Shown: positions 23,850-35,103, counted from the stretch's first letter. The stretch is DNA of 64,000 nucleotides from Mycoplasma phocoenae (GCF_012934855.1 NZ_CP051481.1:310001-374000); one strand, 5' to 3'. Numbers and translations are program-made. The notes: generated from the sequence alone by a model not told the origin.

Positions 23850-25043
23850 TTATATTAATGAATCGAATATATCATCTCCGGTTTCAAGTAGATCACAATC
23901 AAAGTTTCTTGCAACAATGTTCCCAGCTGTACCTAATCCTTTTAAAGGTTCTTTAATCACTTTTGGTTTTTTAAATGATTTTGAAAAGACTGTTAATGGC
24001 AATGCTTCTCTTGTATGATCTGAACCTTTTCAAGTTGGATCGTTTCCATGATCTGATGTCATAATTAATAAATCTTCTTCATTCATTGAATTAATTAGTT
24101 TGGTTAATTTTACGTCCAGTCTAGAAATATTTTCACTGTATCCTTCCGGATTACGACGGTGACCGTAATGTGAATCAAATTGAACTAAATTAACAAATAT
24201 GAATTGGTTTTCCGAATTACTTGCAGCTATATCAATTGCAATATCCATATTTTCGTCGTCACTTGCTGGCCCGTAAATAGTTTGAATTCCTACACCTGAA
24301 AAAATATCTTTAATTTTTCCGACTCCAATTGTTTCCACACCTTTTTCTTGCAATTGCTCTAATAAAGTTTTTTTAGGAGGAACATTTGCGTGATCATGTC
24401 TGTTAAAGGTTCTTGTAAAATCACCATTTCTACCTATGTAAGGTCTTGAAATAACTCTAGCAACATTTCAATCCGGATTGCTTGAACAAATTTCACGAGC
24501 CTTTTTAGCATACTCGTTTAATTTGTCTAACCCCAATGTTTCTTCGTGTCCACAAATTTGTAATGTTGAATCCGCTGAAGTGTAAACAATAATTTCACCA
24601 GTTTCCATTGATCTTTGACCTAATTCTTTTAAAATAACCGTTCCACTTTCAGCTCTATTTCCTATTAATTTTCTACCATCTCACGCCTTAGATAAAGCAT
24701 CTAACATATCTTGCGGAAATCCTTTTTCAATAAATTGTGGACTGGGTTTTAATGTTAATATTCCCATCATTTCTCAGTGACCTGTTAAGGTATCCTTACC
24801 ATTTGACATTTCATGTATTCTACCGACATAAGCCAATGGTTTTTTATTTCTGGCAACGTGTCCAGCCATTTTTGCTACTTCGGTTATTCCTAATTTTTTT
24901 CATGTAGGAATATTTAAAGGCAACACTTCCGAAGCATGCAAGAAACTATTTGCTCCTTTATCTCCAAATTCTTCTTGCCTTGGTTCTTCCCCAATTCCTA
25001 GTCCATCAGTTACAATCATAAATATACGTTTAAATTTTTTCAT
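23850..25043 (-). CDS. deoB: phosphopentomutase
   Basis: 397-residue alkaline-phosphatase-superfamily enzyme that interconverts (deoxy)ribose 1-phosphate and 5-phosphate, linking nucleoside phosphorolysis to the pentose phosphate pool. The metal ligand D13 is in VTDGLG. The phospho-acceptor Thr is T85 in [13 protein letters not shown]. Further metal-site segments are [16 protein letters not shown] and TSDHGNDP. Length matches bacterial DeoB (about 390-400). AAGGAGAT precedes the ATG. In this genome it would feed the phosphoketolase encoded further on. Confidence 0.95.
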
Positions 25044-25184
25044 TTTATCTCCTTGTTGGTATGTATATAAATTTTAATATAAATATTAAATTAATAACAC
25101 TATATTGACTAAATATAAAAATTTTAATAATTTTTTGTTTGAGTTCATATATAAAATAAAATTTTCGTAAAAAAAGCCAATTAG

Positions 25185-26255
25185 CTATTTTTTGAATACT
25201 TTTTGAACGTATTTGGAATTAAATAAGAATAATACACTCCCTCAGTCTAAATCAAACGTTACTGTGTCACCAACTTTATATTCTGTTGTAGAATTGGTGT
25301 AATCGATTATCATGTAATCACTTGAACCACCCAAGATTTCAATGTTTTTGTCTACCGGATACAGAGCGTCAAATGGAGCATCTAATTTACCAATAGATAA
25401 TATCATCCTTTTTATCATACCTTTATCTTCAAAAACTGGCTTATGCCCGAATGCATCAATACCAGCTTTACCAATGGGCATTGAACTTTTATAATCTGTA
25501 GATACTACTCTAGCCTTTAATTGAAAAGCGTCACGATGCATTCCTTCAATTGTTTCACGATACATATCTTCAGTGCCGAAAATCATTGAGAATCCCATTC
25601 TTAAAAAATTAACCTCTTTAGGCATTGTGTTTTCTCAAACCATGTGCAAACTCAATGAGTTACCACCCGAAATATGTGTTAAATTCTTTTTTAAAACCTT
25701 TTCAAATTCATTTTTGCAATTAATAAATATATTCATAGCTTCTTTAGAAGGGACTCTAGCTCCATAGCATCCAAAGTTGCAACCTATACCAATAGTGTTA
25801 ATATTTTTCAATAACTTTAATTCATTTGCAATAGTTAAAGTATCTTCTGGCAAAATACCTTCACGTCTGTCTCCGAGGTCTATCATTAAAACAATATCAT
25901 GAGGTTTCAATTGATTTTTTTCAATGTATTGATCAATGAGTTTGATCATATTTATATCGCCTTGTAATGATGAATCACATAAAGATAACATTCTTGGGAT
26001 TTCTTCAATTGATGGCATTTTTAAAAATTGTTTATGCCCTTCAATATCTTTGAATACTTCGAAATTGTCCAACCTTGAATCACCAAAGAAAGTTATACCG
26101 CTTTCTTTATATAGTTCAGCCATTCTTCTGTTTCCAGTAAAACCTTTTGTCACTGCTAAAATTTCAATATTTTTTTTATTGCATATTTCTTTTGCAACTG
26201 CAATATTTTTTTTGAATTTATTTTCATCAATGATTAATTGTGGAAATTTTTCCAT
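25185..26255 (-). CDS. alanine/ornithine racemase-family PLP enzyme
   Basis: 356 residues with a fold type III PLP barrel. The Schiff-base Lys is in AVTKGFTGN near residue 36. Barrel strands such as VLMIDLGDRREGI and GIGCNFGCYG, and the phosphate-binding HISGGNSLSL, follow the pattern of the YhfX/Orr-type racemase group. The C-terminal domain ends FKK. The start is ATG 26255, with GGGGGAGAG just upstream. With no peptidoglycan to build, a role in D-amino acid or ornithine handling is only a guess. A weak hairpin overlaps the stop. Confidence 0.8.
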
Positions 26256-26412
26256 CTCTCCCCCTAAATAGTCATTTAATATATTTATTTAATTATATAA
26301 AAAACCTAGTTTAAATGCTCTTTTCACAAGAATCAAATATTATTGAATTAATATTTTTAACCTTCAATAATTTATAATTTATAAATGATAAAGATGTAAA
26401 TAAGGGAGATAT

Positions 26413-27804
26413 ATGTTTAATAAAACAAAAATAGTAGCCACTATAGGTCCTGCTTCAGACAATTACGATACAATAAAGAAATTAATACTAAACGGGGTAA
26501 ATGTTGTTCGTGCTAATTTTAGTCACGGATCTGGTGAAGATCATAAACACAAATTCGACATTGCGAAACAAATTTCAAAAGAATTGAATATTTCAATTGC
26601 AACGCTGTTAGATACAAAAGGTCCAGAAATAAGAATAGGTAAAGTAGAAAACAATATTGTTAAAATAGAAAAAAATCAAACATTGGAACTTCTTTGTGAC
26701 GCAAATGTTTATGCAGATTATGTTGGTAACAGCCAAAGAGTTTGTGTGTCATATGAAATGCACAAAGATTTAAAAATCGGAGACGAAGTTTTATTGGATG
26801 ATGGTAAACTAAAAACAGTTGTTCAAAATATAATCGATAATGTGGTTTATGTTAAAACATTTAATGGACACAACTTAAAAACAAACAAAAGAATTAATAT
26901 TCCTGGTATTGAATTTTCATTACCATTTCTTTCAAAAAAAGATAAACAAGATATTTTATTTGGAATCAGTTACGGTGTCGATATTATTGCGGCGAGTTTT
27001 GTAAACAGTAAAGAAAACTTAATTGAATTGCGTGAATTTTTAAAAAATAATGGCGGTGAAAACATAAGAGTGTGTTCAAAGATTGAATCTGTATCTGGAG
27101 TTAAAAATATTGTTGATATTATAAATTACAGTGATTCAATCATGATAGCGCGAGGCGATTTGGGATTAGAAATTCCATATTATAATGTTCCCGATATTCA
27201 AAAATTCATTATTAAAGAATGTAACAAATTAAATAAAGAAGTGATCGTTGCAACACAAATGCTTGACTCAATGGAAAAATCTCCTTTGCCTACTAGAGCT
27301 GAAGTTACTGATGTTTACTGAGCTAATGAATTAGGTACGGATGCAACTATGTTGAGTGGTGAAACAGCTTCAGGAAATTTCCCTGATCGTTCAGTATTTA
27401 TTATGAATGAAATAAATAAAAAAGCGCAATCGGATTTTATTCAAGACACTATTAGCTATAGATATTACATTGATAAACTTTTTTTTGAATCAAATCCTAA
27501 AGAATATTATGCATATGATTTAGCCCAAAAAACTCACGATGAAAAAATAGAATATATATTTGTATACACTGAAAATCCTGAAAATTTAAAGATAATATCA
27601 AAATATAGACCGTATTCAAAAATTATTGCTATTTTTGATAAAAAAAGCAAAAATAATTCCATTGCTTTGATTCATAACGTGACATCCTTATATGATAATG
27701 AAGAAGAATTTAATAACTTTTCAAAAACGCATCAACCTTCTCAAAAAATACTTGATCAATTTAATATTGATGACTCAGTAAAATTTAAAGCATTGAAAAT
27801 ATAA
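26413..27804 (+). CDS. pyk: pyruvate kinase
   Basis: 463 residues; converts PEP and ADP to pyruvate and ATP. Visible landmarks are [11 protein letters not shown] at the start, [19 protein letters not shown], the catalytic Lys/Glu segment [17 protein letters not shown], and the signature [21 protein letters not shown] followed by MLSGETASG. The C-terminal regulatory domain is divergent and a little short, so allosteric control may be reduced. AAGGGAGAT precedes the ATG. Monocistronic with a terminator. Confidence 0.96.
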
Positions 27805-27841
27805 TAAAAAACTCGTTCAATATTATTGAAAGAGTTTTTTA
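27805..27841. terminator. bidirectional terminator between pyk and the IMPACT-family gene
   Basis: Imperfect stem AAAACTCgTTCAAT/ATTGAAaGAGTTTT with T runs. It overlaps the last codon of the opposite gene. Confidence 0.75.
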
Positions 27842-28201
27842 TTTGTCTCCTAAGTATTTATTATAAGCACCATTAGCTGCTTTTATATAAGCCCCAGGTA
27901 AACGAGATCTTCCGAGTAATTTGCCCCCAAAATAACGAATAACCACTACTAAAACATTTTCAGCTTTTTTTAATTGGAGAAGATTTAAAAGTGGCAATCC
28001 AGCAGAACCCTTGGGTTCTCCATTGTCATCTCCCTTTTCATTAAATACCCCATTGGAAATTAAACGATATGCAAAGCAAATATGTCTAGCTCTTTTGTTT
28101 TCTGATCATAATTTTTTAATTATTTCTTTTACTTCATCTTCTGTATGGACATTATAAATTATTCCGATGAACCTTGATTTATTTATTTCGTATTCAAACA
28201 T
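27839..28201 (-). CDS. YigZ/IMPACT family protein (UPF0029)
   Basis: 120 residues, only the N-terminal IMPACT domain. The characteristic core GDDNGEPKGSAGLPLL is followed by VVVIRYFGGKLLGRSRL. Full-length YigZ proteins (about 200 residues) carry a second domain that is missing here, as in other mollicutes. The family is linked to translation under stress, but the bacterial function is not settled. It begins 2 bases after the stop of the acidic protein gene upstream, so the two form an operon. Confidence 0.87.
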
Positions 28202-28203
28202 AA

Positions 28204-29307
28204 TTAATTTATTTTATCTTCATCTATTCTATCATCTCAGTATGGTTTAACTAAGTTATAGAAAAAGTTTTCAAGTTGTTCATTTTCAGTAATAAATGCA
28301 AGTCTATATAAATTTAAAAACAAAATATATCTGTATAAATTATTTGGAATGTCGGTTTGAATCATTTCTTCAATAAAATTATTGATTCCTTTATTTAATT
28401 GTTCGTCTTGATATTCGAAGTAACTTATGACATCTCAATAAAAAATCGATTTGATGCATCATTCTAATAATTCATTTTTATTTTGTAATGCATTTTCTAA
28501 ATAACTATCTACTTCAGTTTGTAATCCACCTCATTTAAGTGCTATGGCTTCAAAGTATGCAATATGTAGTCCTATATTTCTAGGGTCAATATTTATTCCT
28601 TCTTCGAACAAATCATGTATTCTTTTTCTATTTTCAGGTTCAAGAATTTTTGAAATGTGTAATTTAATAATAATATAACTGATTTTAAAATCAGTTTTAT
28701 TAAACTCTATTGAGTTTAATAATTCAGCAGCATGGTTTATGTATTCAGTAAATAATCTCAAAGAATCTTCATTCGTTTCAATTGCTAATTTTGATCCTCT
28801 AATTTTTTTTCCGCTAACTAAATATCAATAGGCTTTACTCAATTTAGCTACTGTGTTTTCAGAATCTTTTTGTAATCAATGATTAATAAACGAATCGTTT
28901 TCTATATCTGCCAATGTTAAAAAACCAAAATATTTATAATCGTCAGTAAAATTGCGAATTTTTTGTTCAACCAAGTCGAATCTTCCATGTATTAAATCTT
29001 TTTCCAGTGCTAATAATTCGGGATCGTGACAATGCATGTATTCATAGAATTCATATTCTTCTTCCTCATCCTCACTATTTACTGCATTTAAATATTGCTC
29101 AAATTGATTCTGTAATTCTTGTGTATTTATTACAGCTTGATTATTTATGTTAACGTTTGAGTATGGATTGTTTATAGCTGGTAAATTTTCAAATTGTTTG
29201 AAAAATTCTTCCATGTCAACTCCGCATCTTTCCAACTCTTCGATGTCTTCTTGTTTAACAAAGTTTAAAGCATGAGCTTTCAATTTATTATATTTTTCTT
29301 TATCCAT
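28204..29307 (-). CDS. acidic protein of unknown function, TPR-like helical
   Basis: 367 residues with several TGA-encoded Trp. The N-terminal 45 residues are helical, then comes an Asn/Gln-rich linker and a strongly acidic run (EDEEEE) near residues 79-85. The rest consists of regular amphipathic helices, for example around DPELLALEKDLIHGRFDLVE and INIDPRNIGLHIAYFEAIALK, that look like degenerate tetratricopeptide repeats. No signal peptide or membrane helix. GAAAGGTG precedes the ATG. It is cotranscribed with the IMPACT-family gene. I do not recognise the family. Confidence 0.7.
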
Positions 29308-29369
29308 ATAACACCTTTCTATAAAACTATTATAATAAAATTAACTATAGATAAACATTTAATTTAATA

Positions 29370-29401
29370 TTGTGCATACACAATTTAAATATTGATATAA
29401 T
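29370..29401 (+). promoter_or_regulatory. extended -10 promoter giving a probably leaderless rluD mRNA
   Basis: TTGATATAAT (29392-29401) ends 6 bases before the rluD ATG, so +1 should fall on or next to the start codon. A TTGTGC at 29370 is a poor, widely spaced -35. Confidence 0.5.
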
Positions 29402-29407
29402 TTAAAA

Positions 29408-30313
29408 ATGTTAAAAATTATTGCAGAATATTGCGACCGTATCGATAAATATATTACTAATAATACTGAAATTACACGTAACAACATCCAAGAGCTCATT
29501 TCTCAGGGGGCTGTCACAGTAGATGGTGTTCGCGTAAATAAAAACAAATTTACAGTTAATACAGGTCAATTAATTCATGTTGAAAAATTGATTGATAAAC
29601 AAGTTAATATTGAACCTCAAAACATTGATATTAATATTGTTTATGAAGATGAAAAATTATTAGTAATATATAAAAAATCGGGAATGGTAACGCACCCCGC
29701 ACCGGGAAATTATAGAGATACATTGGTAAATGCACTTATGTATCATTTTAAAAATAATTTGAGTAATGAAAATGGCTTAAATCGTTTAGGAATTGTGCAT
29801 AGATTGGATAAAGATACAAGTGGGCTTATGTTAGTTGCTAAAGACAATGAAACACATCGTTTTCTAGCAGACCAATTGAAGGGTCACAAAATAGACAGAC
29901 ACTATATAGCGATTGTTGACGGAGTTATTGAAAACAAAATAACAAACATTGATTTACCAATAGGAAGAGATCAAAAAAACCGTCAAAAAATGGCAGTTAC
30001 TAAAACGAATTCAAAAGAAGCTAGAACTAAAGTCACAGTACTGGATTATGTAAGGGTCAATAATGAAGAGAAGACATTGGTTGAGTGTGAATTGAGCACT
30101 GGAAGAACTCATCAAATCAGAGTACATTTATCATATATTAAACATCCTGTATATGGCGATCCCGTTTATGGAAAAGAAATTGATTGCTTTAACCAAAGAT
30201 TGCATGCATATAAAATATCGTTTAAACATCCAAACGGAGAAATGATGACATTTGAAACTGAATTACCCTGAAAAATGATTAAAGACATGAAAAACTTACC
30301 AAATAAAGATTAA
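29408..30313 (+). CDS. rluD: ribosomal large subunit pseudouridine synthase, RluA/RluD family
   Basis: 301 residues. An N-terminal S4 RNA-binding domain (about 15-75) precedes the pseudouridine synthase domain. The catalytic motif HRLDKDTSG is at 131-139 with Asp134, and GRTHQIRVHLSYIKHPVYGD is the second signature. It converts uridines in 23S rRNA; RluD specificity is likely, but RluC/A cannot be ruled out. There is no Shine-Dalgarno; a -10 box abuts the start. A second family member is at 43850. Confidence 0.9.
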
Positions 30314-30365
30314 TACAAATGAAAATTATTGTTAATATATAATTTACATAAGTTTAAGGAGAAAA

Positions 30366-31316
30366 ATGAACCCATTTGAAGAACAAAACATTTCATCAAA
30401 AGAAGAGTTAATGAAAAATGATAAACACAAATATAGACCGTTTTTTATTTGATACGGAGTTATATTGTCAATATTTTTATTAATGACATTAGCGACTGTA
30501 ATCACAACATTATGTTTGATGAATTACTACAAAGAATTCATAGATCAATGAATTCAATCAAAATCAAATAACAACATTGATACTACTGAATTTTCAAATA
30601 CAAATTCGTACATGATTTGATCATTATTGTTTAAATCAATTATCTTTTTAATAATCTCTGCCTCAATGTTGATAACTTATATCACTGGTATGAAAAGGGC
30701 TATGATTACAAAAGATTATGCTCGTTTCAATTTAGGTCACTTCCGTTACATTGTTATGGTAGTTATATTCTTTGTTTTTACAACTTCACAAAAATTAATT
30801 ACAATGAAAGAAACTATTGTTCCTTTATCAAAAGATATAAATACAATTTTAATATTGGCTTCAACTATATTTATTTTGATTGGACACTTTACCGTCGGAA
30901 ATAAATGTAAAGCAATTGTTAAAACATTTATTAGAATTGATGTGCTTGAAAAACAAAGAAAACTTCAAGAAATGATTATGAAAAACCAAGGACAAAATCC
31001 TATGTTTCCAATGTTTCCTTTTATAACACCAAATACAGAATCAGTGAACAATCAACAAAATACAACTCAAACAAATCAATCTTCCGAAGTGTTTACTTAT
31101 AATCCCGAAGAAGAAAATGCGTCTGCAGAAGACAAGGAAATTATTAATTCAAAATATTACCAAGTAATGAAGGAATTTGATAGACCAAAATTAATTTCTA
31201 TGGCTGAAAAGTTAAACATTTATGGCGCTGATGAATTAAATGATATGCAACTGAGAATTAAAATTGCGCGCATTTATTTAGCTGCCGAATCAAAAGGAGA
31301 AGAAAATGTTCAATAA
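30366..31316 (+). CDS. four-helix membrane protein with cytoplasmic C-terminal domain, unknown
   Basis: 316 residues. Four hydrophobic segments lie between about 22 and 175. A Lys/Gln stretch, a low-complexity Asn/Gln/Thr linker and an acidic run follow. The last 45 residues (YYQVMKEFDRPKLISMAEKL and onward) look like a compact SAP/Rho-N-like helix-extension-helix module. Such modules often bind nucleic acid, but that is inference. AAGGAGAAAA precedes the ATG. It overlaps the next membrane-protein gene by 11 bases. Confidence 0.72.
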
Positions 31317-32388
31317 TACATTATTACAAACCACTGAAACGACTTCACAGCAAACCCAGCAACCTAATTTTTTAACCAATATTACAATATGACTAATGTT
31401 ATTTGCCATATTTGTAACATTATGAATGTCTTACAAATTCTGTAAAAGTTTTCCAATTTCAATAACAAATTCAAAAAACATCACAGGATACAAATTGAAA
31501 AAACCATTTGTTTATGGACTTAAATGATCTAACCCAGTCATTATTAATTTAATAATTTACGTTTTTGCAATTATTGGTTTTGATATTTACGTAGTTGTAA
31601 AAATAATTTTTTTACTAAAAAATAAAACTAACATAAATCAAGCTTACATGTACATTGCTGCATTAGCAATAACTGTTGTGTTAATAACTGGTTGTGCATT
31701 ATATAGTTTTATTGTGTTAAAAGTCAAATTTAAAGACTTACAATATCATTCAAAAAACATTGAAGAAGATGTTAAAAATGAACTATCTAAAACATATAAA
31801 AATCAATCAAATAAAACATTTTCTTTAGACATTGAGCAATTAAAATTAGAAAAACAACCACCTGCAATAATTATAGGTATTATGAAACTAGATAAAATGT
31901 ATAGAGATATAGAAAAGTTAAATTTCAAGAAAGCGTACTCAAATGCTCTGGAAATCGAAGCTATAACCAACTACTACAAACATTATGTAAAAACATACAC
32001 TGTGTATGGAAATTATTTCAACGAAGAATATCAAAAGTCAATTACTGAAAACATTATTGACTACACAAAAGACTATTCATCAACAATTGAAAAACAAATT
32101 AATTGAATGAACAGTGTCGAGTTGCAACATAAAATCAACAAAGGTGATATCAAACCGGAAATGTTATTTGTTGATAGAACAAACTTATATCAAGTTTATA
32201 AAACAAAAAACAAAAACTCTTTAGTTTTAACAAACACTAACGAAATGTTTTTATTATCATTCAAACCTTCGTTAAAAATAAATGTTATATTCGAAGATCA
32301 AACCCTTCAAGTGTTCGATGTTTACGAATTACTTGATTTCGTAAGACATCAATCTTGAATCAATATGTTAAAAAAAACAAATAAATAA
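31306..32388 (+). CDS. three-helix membrane protein of unknown function
   Basis: 360 residues. Three hydrophobic segments lie at about 20-45, 70-100 and 115-140. A cytoplasmic part of about 210 residues follows, with charged helices and a C-terminal beta-rich stretch (KPEMLFVDRTNLYQVYKTK and on). There is no signal peptide or lipobox. The start sits inside the preceding gene behind AAAAGGAG, so the two are coupled and probably form a complex. I recognise no family. A clear terminator follows. Confidence 0.72.
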
Positions 32389-32394
32389 TTATTT

Positions 32395-32420
32395 AAAGCA
32401 GCTTTGAAGCTGTTTTTTTT
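32395..32420 (+). terminator. terminator of the two-gene membrane operon
   Basis: Stem GCAGCTT/AAGCTGT with a 2-base loop and eight T. Confidence 0.75.
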
Positions 32421-32425
32421 AAATT

Positions 32426-32455
32426 TTGTTAAAAAAGAAGCCATTTTTATATAAT
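32426..32455 (+). promoter_or_regulatory. promoter of prfA (leaderless or 3-nt leader)
   Basis: TTGTTA (32426-32431), 18-bp spacer, TATAAT (32450-32455). The prfA ATG follows 10 bases later and has no ribosome site. Confidence 0.6.
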
Positions 32456-32465
32456 TAAATTTACT

Positions 32466-33551
32466 ATGGAAAAGACAATGTACACAAGTTTATTAGCAAT
32501 TAAAGCTAAATACGAAGATATAGAATCTTCTTTACAAGACCCAAATGTTTATGAAGATATTAAAAAATATACAAAACTACAAAAGGAGCAAAACTCAATC
32601 AAGGATATATACAAATCATTTTTAAAATTTTTAAACGCTGAGGAAACATTATTACAAGCTAAAGAAATCCTGAAAAATGAAAAAGATGCTGAATTTATCG
32701 AATTAGCAAAATTAGATATTGATTCATCTGAAAAAATCATGACTGAAACAGAAGACGAGCTGAAAATATTATTATTACCTAAAGATGAAAATGATGAACG
32801 AGATGTTATCATGGAAATAAGGGGAGCTGCCGGAGGAGATGAGGCAAATATTTTTGCCGGTGATTTGTTTAAAATGTATCAAAAATATTGTGATGACAAT
32901 GATATGAAAATCAGTGTTATTGACACAACATTTGGTGCAGCCGGAGGATTTAGTCAAATTATTTTTTCAGTTAGTGGTGATAAAGTCTTTTCAAAATTAA
33001 AATTTGAACGGGGTGTTCATAGAGTTCAACGTATTCCAGCAACTGAAACTCAAGGTAGAGTGCACACATCAACTGTTACAGTAACTGTTTTACCAGCGGT
33101 TGAAGACGATGTGGATGTAGATATTAAACCAAACGATTTAAAAATTGATACTTATCGTTCATCAGGAGCTGGTGGGCAATCGGTTAATACAACTGATAGC
33201 GCCGTACGTATTACACACATTCCTACAGGTATTGTTGTAACATCGCAAGATGAACGCTCGCAAATTGCCAACCGTTTACAAGCTATGAAATTGATTCGAT
33301 CAAAAATATATGAAATAGAAATGCAAAAAAGAGAGCAAGAAGAATCAGCGTTACGTAAATTAACAGGATCAGGGGATCGTTCTGAAAAAATTAGAACATA
33401 TAATTATCCTCAAGATCGTGTTACTGATCATAGAATTAGTTTCAATGCTTCATTGAAATCAATTATTGATGGTAAATTCAATTTAATAATCGATGCCTTA
33501 CTTTCAGAAGAAAAAGCTGAAAAAATCAAAATGATAGGTGAAGCAAAATAA
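32466..33551 (+). CDS. prfA: peptide chain release factor 1
   Basis: 361 residues, the usual RF1 length. It terminates translation at UAA/UAG. The peptidyl-hydrolysis motif GGQ is at residues 236-238 in [19 protein letters not shown]. Downstream, [20 protein letters not shown] is the family C-terminal signature. Since UGA encodes Trp here, RF1 is expected to be the only class I release factor. The GGQ-methylating enzyme PrmC is encoded nearby at 34323, with one small gene between. Confidence 0.96.
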   Translation: MEKTMYTSLLAIKAKYEDIESSLQDPNVYEDIKKYTKLQKEQNSIKDIYKSFLKFLNAEETLLQAKEILKNEKDAEFIELAKLDIDSSEKIMTETEDELKILLLPKDENDERDVIMEIRGAAGGDEANIFAGDLFKMYQKYCDDNDMKISVIDTTFGAAGGFSQIIFSVSGDKVFSKLKFERGVHRVQRIPATETQGRVHTSTVTVTVLPAVEDDVDVDIKPNDLKIDTYRSSGAGGQSVNTTDSAVRITHIPTGIVVTSQDERSQIANRLQAMKLIRSKIYEIEMQKREQEESALRKLTGSGDRSEKIRTYNYPQDRVTDHRISFNASLKSIIDGKFNLIIDALLSEEKAEKIKMIGEAK

Positions 33552-33560
33552 TTATCACAG

Positions 33561-33590
33561 TCAATGACAATGTCATTGATTTTTATTTTT
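33561..33590 (+). terminator. terminator of prfA
   Basis: Perfect 8-bp stem TCAATGAC/GTCATTGA, loop AAT, followed by a T-rich tract. Confidence 0.8.
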
Positions 33591-33642
33591 TTTAGTACTA
33601 AAGATTGATTTTCATTGACAAAATTTAATTTTTTTCAAATAA

Positions 33643-33671
33643 TTGCAACAAAAAAAAAAAAAAAACATAAT
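33643..33671 (+). promoter_or_regulatory. promoter with poly-A16 spacer (candidate phase-variable switch)
   Basis: -35 TTGCAA (33643-33648) and -10 CATAAT (33666-33671) are 17 bp apart. That spacer is one C followed by 16 consecutive A (33650-33665). Gain or loss of A would change the spacing and hence promoter strength. The same layout is known for the vlp lipoprotein genes of Mycoplasma hyorhinis. Confidence 0.6.
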
Positions 33672-33715
33672 TTAAACTGATAGAAATCTATCAATAAAAA
33701 AAAGAAAGGTATCCA

Positions 33716-34222
33716 ATGTATAAAATTAATTTAAAAAAACAAATAATAATGGCTTCTATTTCAAGTTTAATAGCCCTTATTTTAGCTTTATTGACTATTC
33801 CATTTATTTCTAATGCATCTGGACTATTACAATTCGCAGCTGCCATGAAAGAAGATGGCATTTACGCATCTATCATTAAAACTTTCGCTGACGAAACCTC
33901 ATTATATTCAACTGGTCAAACCCTTAGAGTATTTGGAATTATGTTTTTAATAGTATTTATTTTTATTATAATTTCTGGTATTGCTCAAGCTTATTTAGCA
34001 ATAAAAAACGTGTGTGTAAATATAACTGAAGATTTTGTAGAATATACAGGAATGTTGGGCAAAAAAACCAAACTAAATTTAAATCAAATTGCTAATATAG
34101 AGTGCAAAAAAATGGATTTAATATTAATAACTGGTACAAATAATACAAAAATTAAAATTGCAACCAAAGGATTTCAAAATCCACTAAAATTAAAAAGCAG
34201 TTTAATGGACTTGAAAAAATAA
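33716..34222 (+). CDS. small two-helix membrane protein with PH-like cytoplasmic domain, unknown
   Basis: 168 residues. Two long hydrophobic segments (about 8-32 and 69-98) flank an extracytoplasmic loop of about 35 residues. The C-terminal 70 residues are beta-rich and ordered like a bacterial PH domain (FVEYTGMLGKKTKLNLNQIA, then IECKKMDLILITG). AGAAAGG precedes the ATG. The promoter carries a 16-A homopolymer in its spacer. It is a single-gene unit between prfA and prmC. Function is unknown. Confidence 0.7.
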   Translation: MYKINLKKQIIMASISSLIALILALLTIPFISNASGLLQFAAAMKEDGIYASIIKTFADETSLYSTGQTLRVFGIMFLIVFIFIIISGIAQAYLAIKNVCVNITEDFVEYTGMLGKKTKLNLNQIANIECKKMDLILITGTNNTKIKIATKGFQNPLKLKSSLMDLKK

Positions 34223-34229
34223 ATTAATT

Positions 34230-34256
34230 ACAGTACTTATTGAAGTACTGTTTTTA
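34230..34256 (+). terminator. terminator of the PH-like membrane protein gene
   Basis: Perfect stem ACAGTACTT/AAGTACTGT, loop ATTG-like, then T run. Confidence 0.82.
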
Positions 34257-34322
34257 TTTGTTTTTTTTAAATATATTTAAATTTGATATATGATTAAATC
34301 AAAGAAAAATGCAAAGGAAATA

Positions 34323-35045
34323 ATGCCTACAAAAGACGATTTAATTAGAGAAAAATGAAGATATAATCTGGATTTAAAAATAACAAATGAAGAACTTGAA
34401 TTATTAGAAGATGACATGCCTGTGCAAAAAATCATAGGGTATGTGTATTTTAATAAAACAAAAATAAATGTAAATAAAAATGTTTTGATACCGCGTTATG
34501 AAACCGAAGAATTATTGAATATTTTTCATTCAAATGAATCAATTAGTACAAAAAGTACAGCGAAAGTACTTGATATGTGCGCGGGTAGTGGCTGCATAGG
34601 GTTAAGTTTAAAAAACAATTTTCCTCTTTTGGATATTACGTTGGCAGATATTGATAGCGAAGCAATAGAGCAAATCAAGTTAAACGCTAAAGAACTAGAA
34701 ATGAATGTTAATATCATTCAATCGGATTTATTCTCGAATATAAATGAAAAATATGACTATATAATTAGCAATCCTCCCTATATTCCTTATACTGAACAAT
34801 TATCTGATTCGGTTTTAAAACACGAGCCACACCAAGCTTTGTTCGCAAAGGATAATGGATATTATTTTTATGACATAATCATCAAAAATATGAACAATTA
34901 TTTAACAAAAAATGGCAAACTGTACTTGGAAATTTCTGATCACATTTTTCCTTTAATGAAAGAAAAAACAATCGGATATAATATTGAATTTATTAAAGAT
35001 ATTAATGGTAAATACCGATTTGCAATTCTTAGAAACAACTCATAA
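34323..35045 (+). CDS. prmC: release factor glutamine methyltransferase
   Basis: 240-residue SAM-dependent enzyme that methylates the Gln of the GGQ motif in RF1. Visible are PVQKIIGYVYF at the domain junction, IPRYETEELL, the SAM loop DMCAGSGCIGLSL (about residues 83-95), and the catalytic NPPY at 150-153. The N-terminal helical domain is shorter than in enteric PrmC (about 277). CAAAGGAAATA precedes the ATG. Close to prfA, its substrate gene. Confidence 0.93.
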
Positions 35046-35048
35046 TAA

Positions 35049-35086
35049 AAAAACAGCGCATAATACATAATTGCGTTGTTTTTTTA
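35049..35086. terminator. bidirectional terminator between prmC and the OsmC-like gene
   Basis: Stem AACAGCGCA/TGCGTTGTT (one G-U), 11-base loop, T runs on both sides. Confidence 0.75.
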
Positions 35087-35103
35087 TGTTCAATGAAATA
35101 AAA

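Noticed and set aside
25170-25200. Hairpin at the end of the racemase-like gene
   Set aside because: The AGC/GCT stem is only about 3 bp plus A/T pairs and overlaps the stop codon; too weak to call a terminator.
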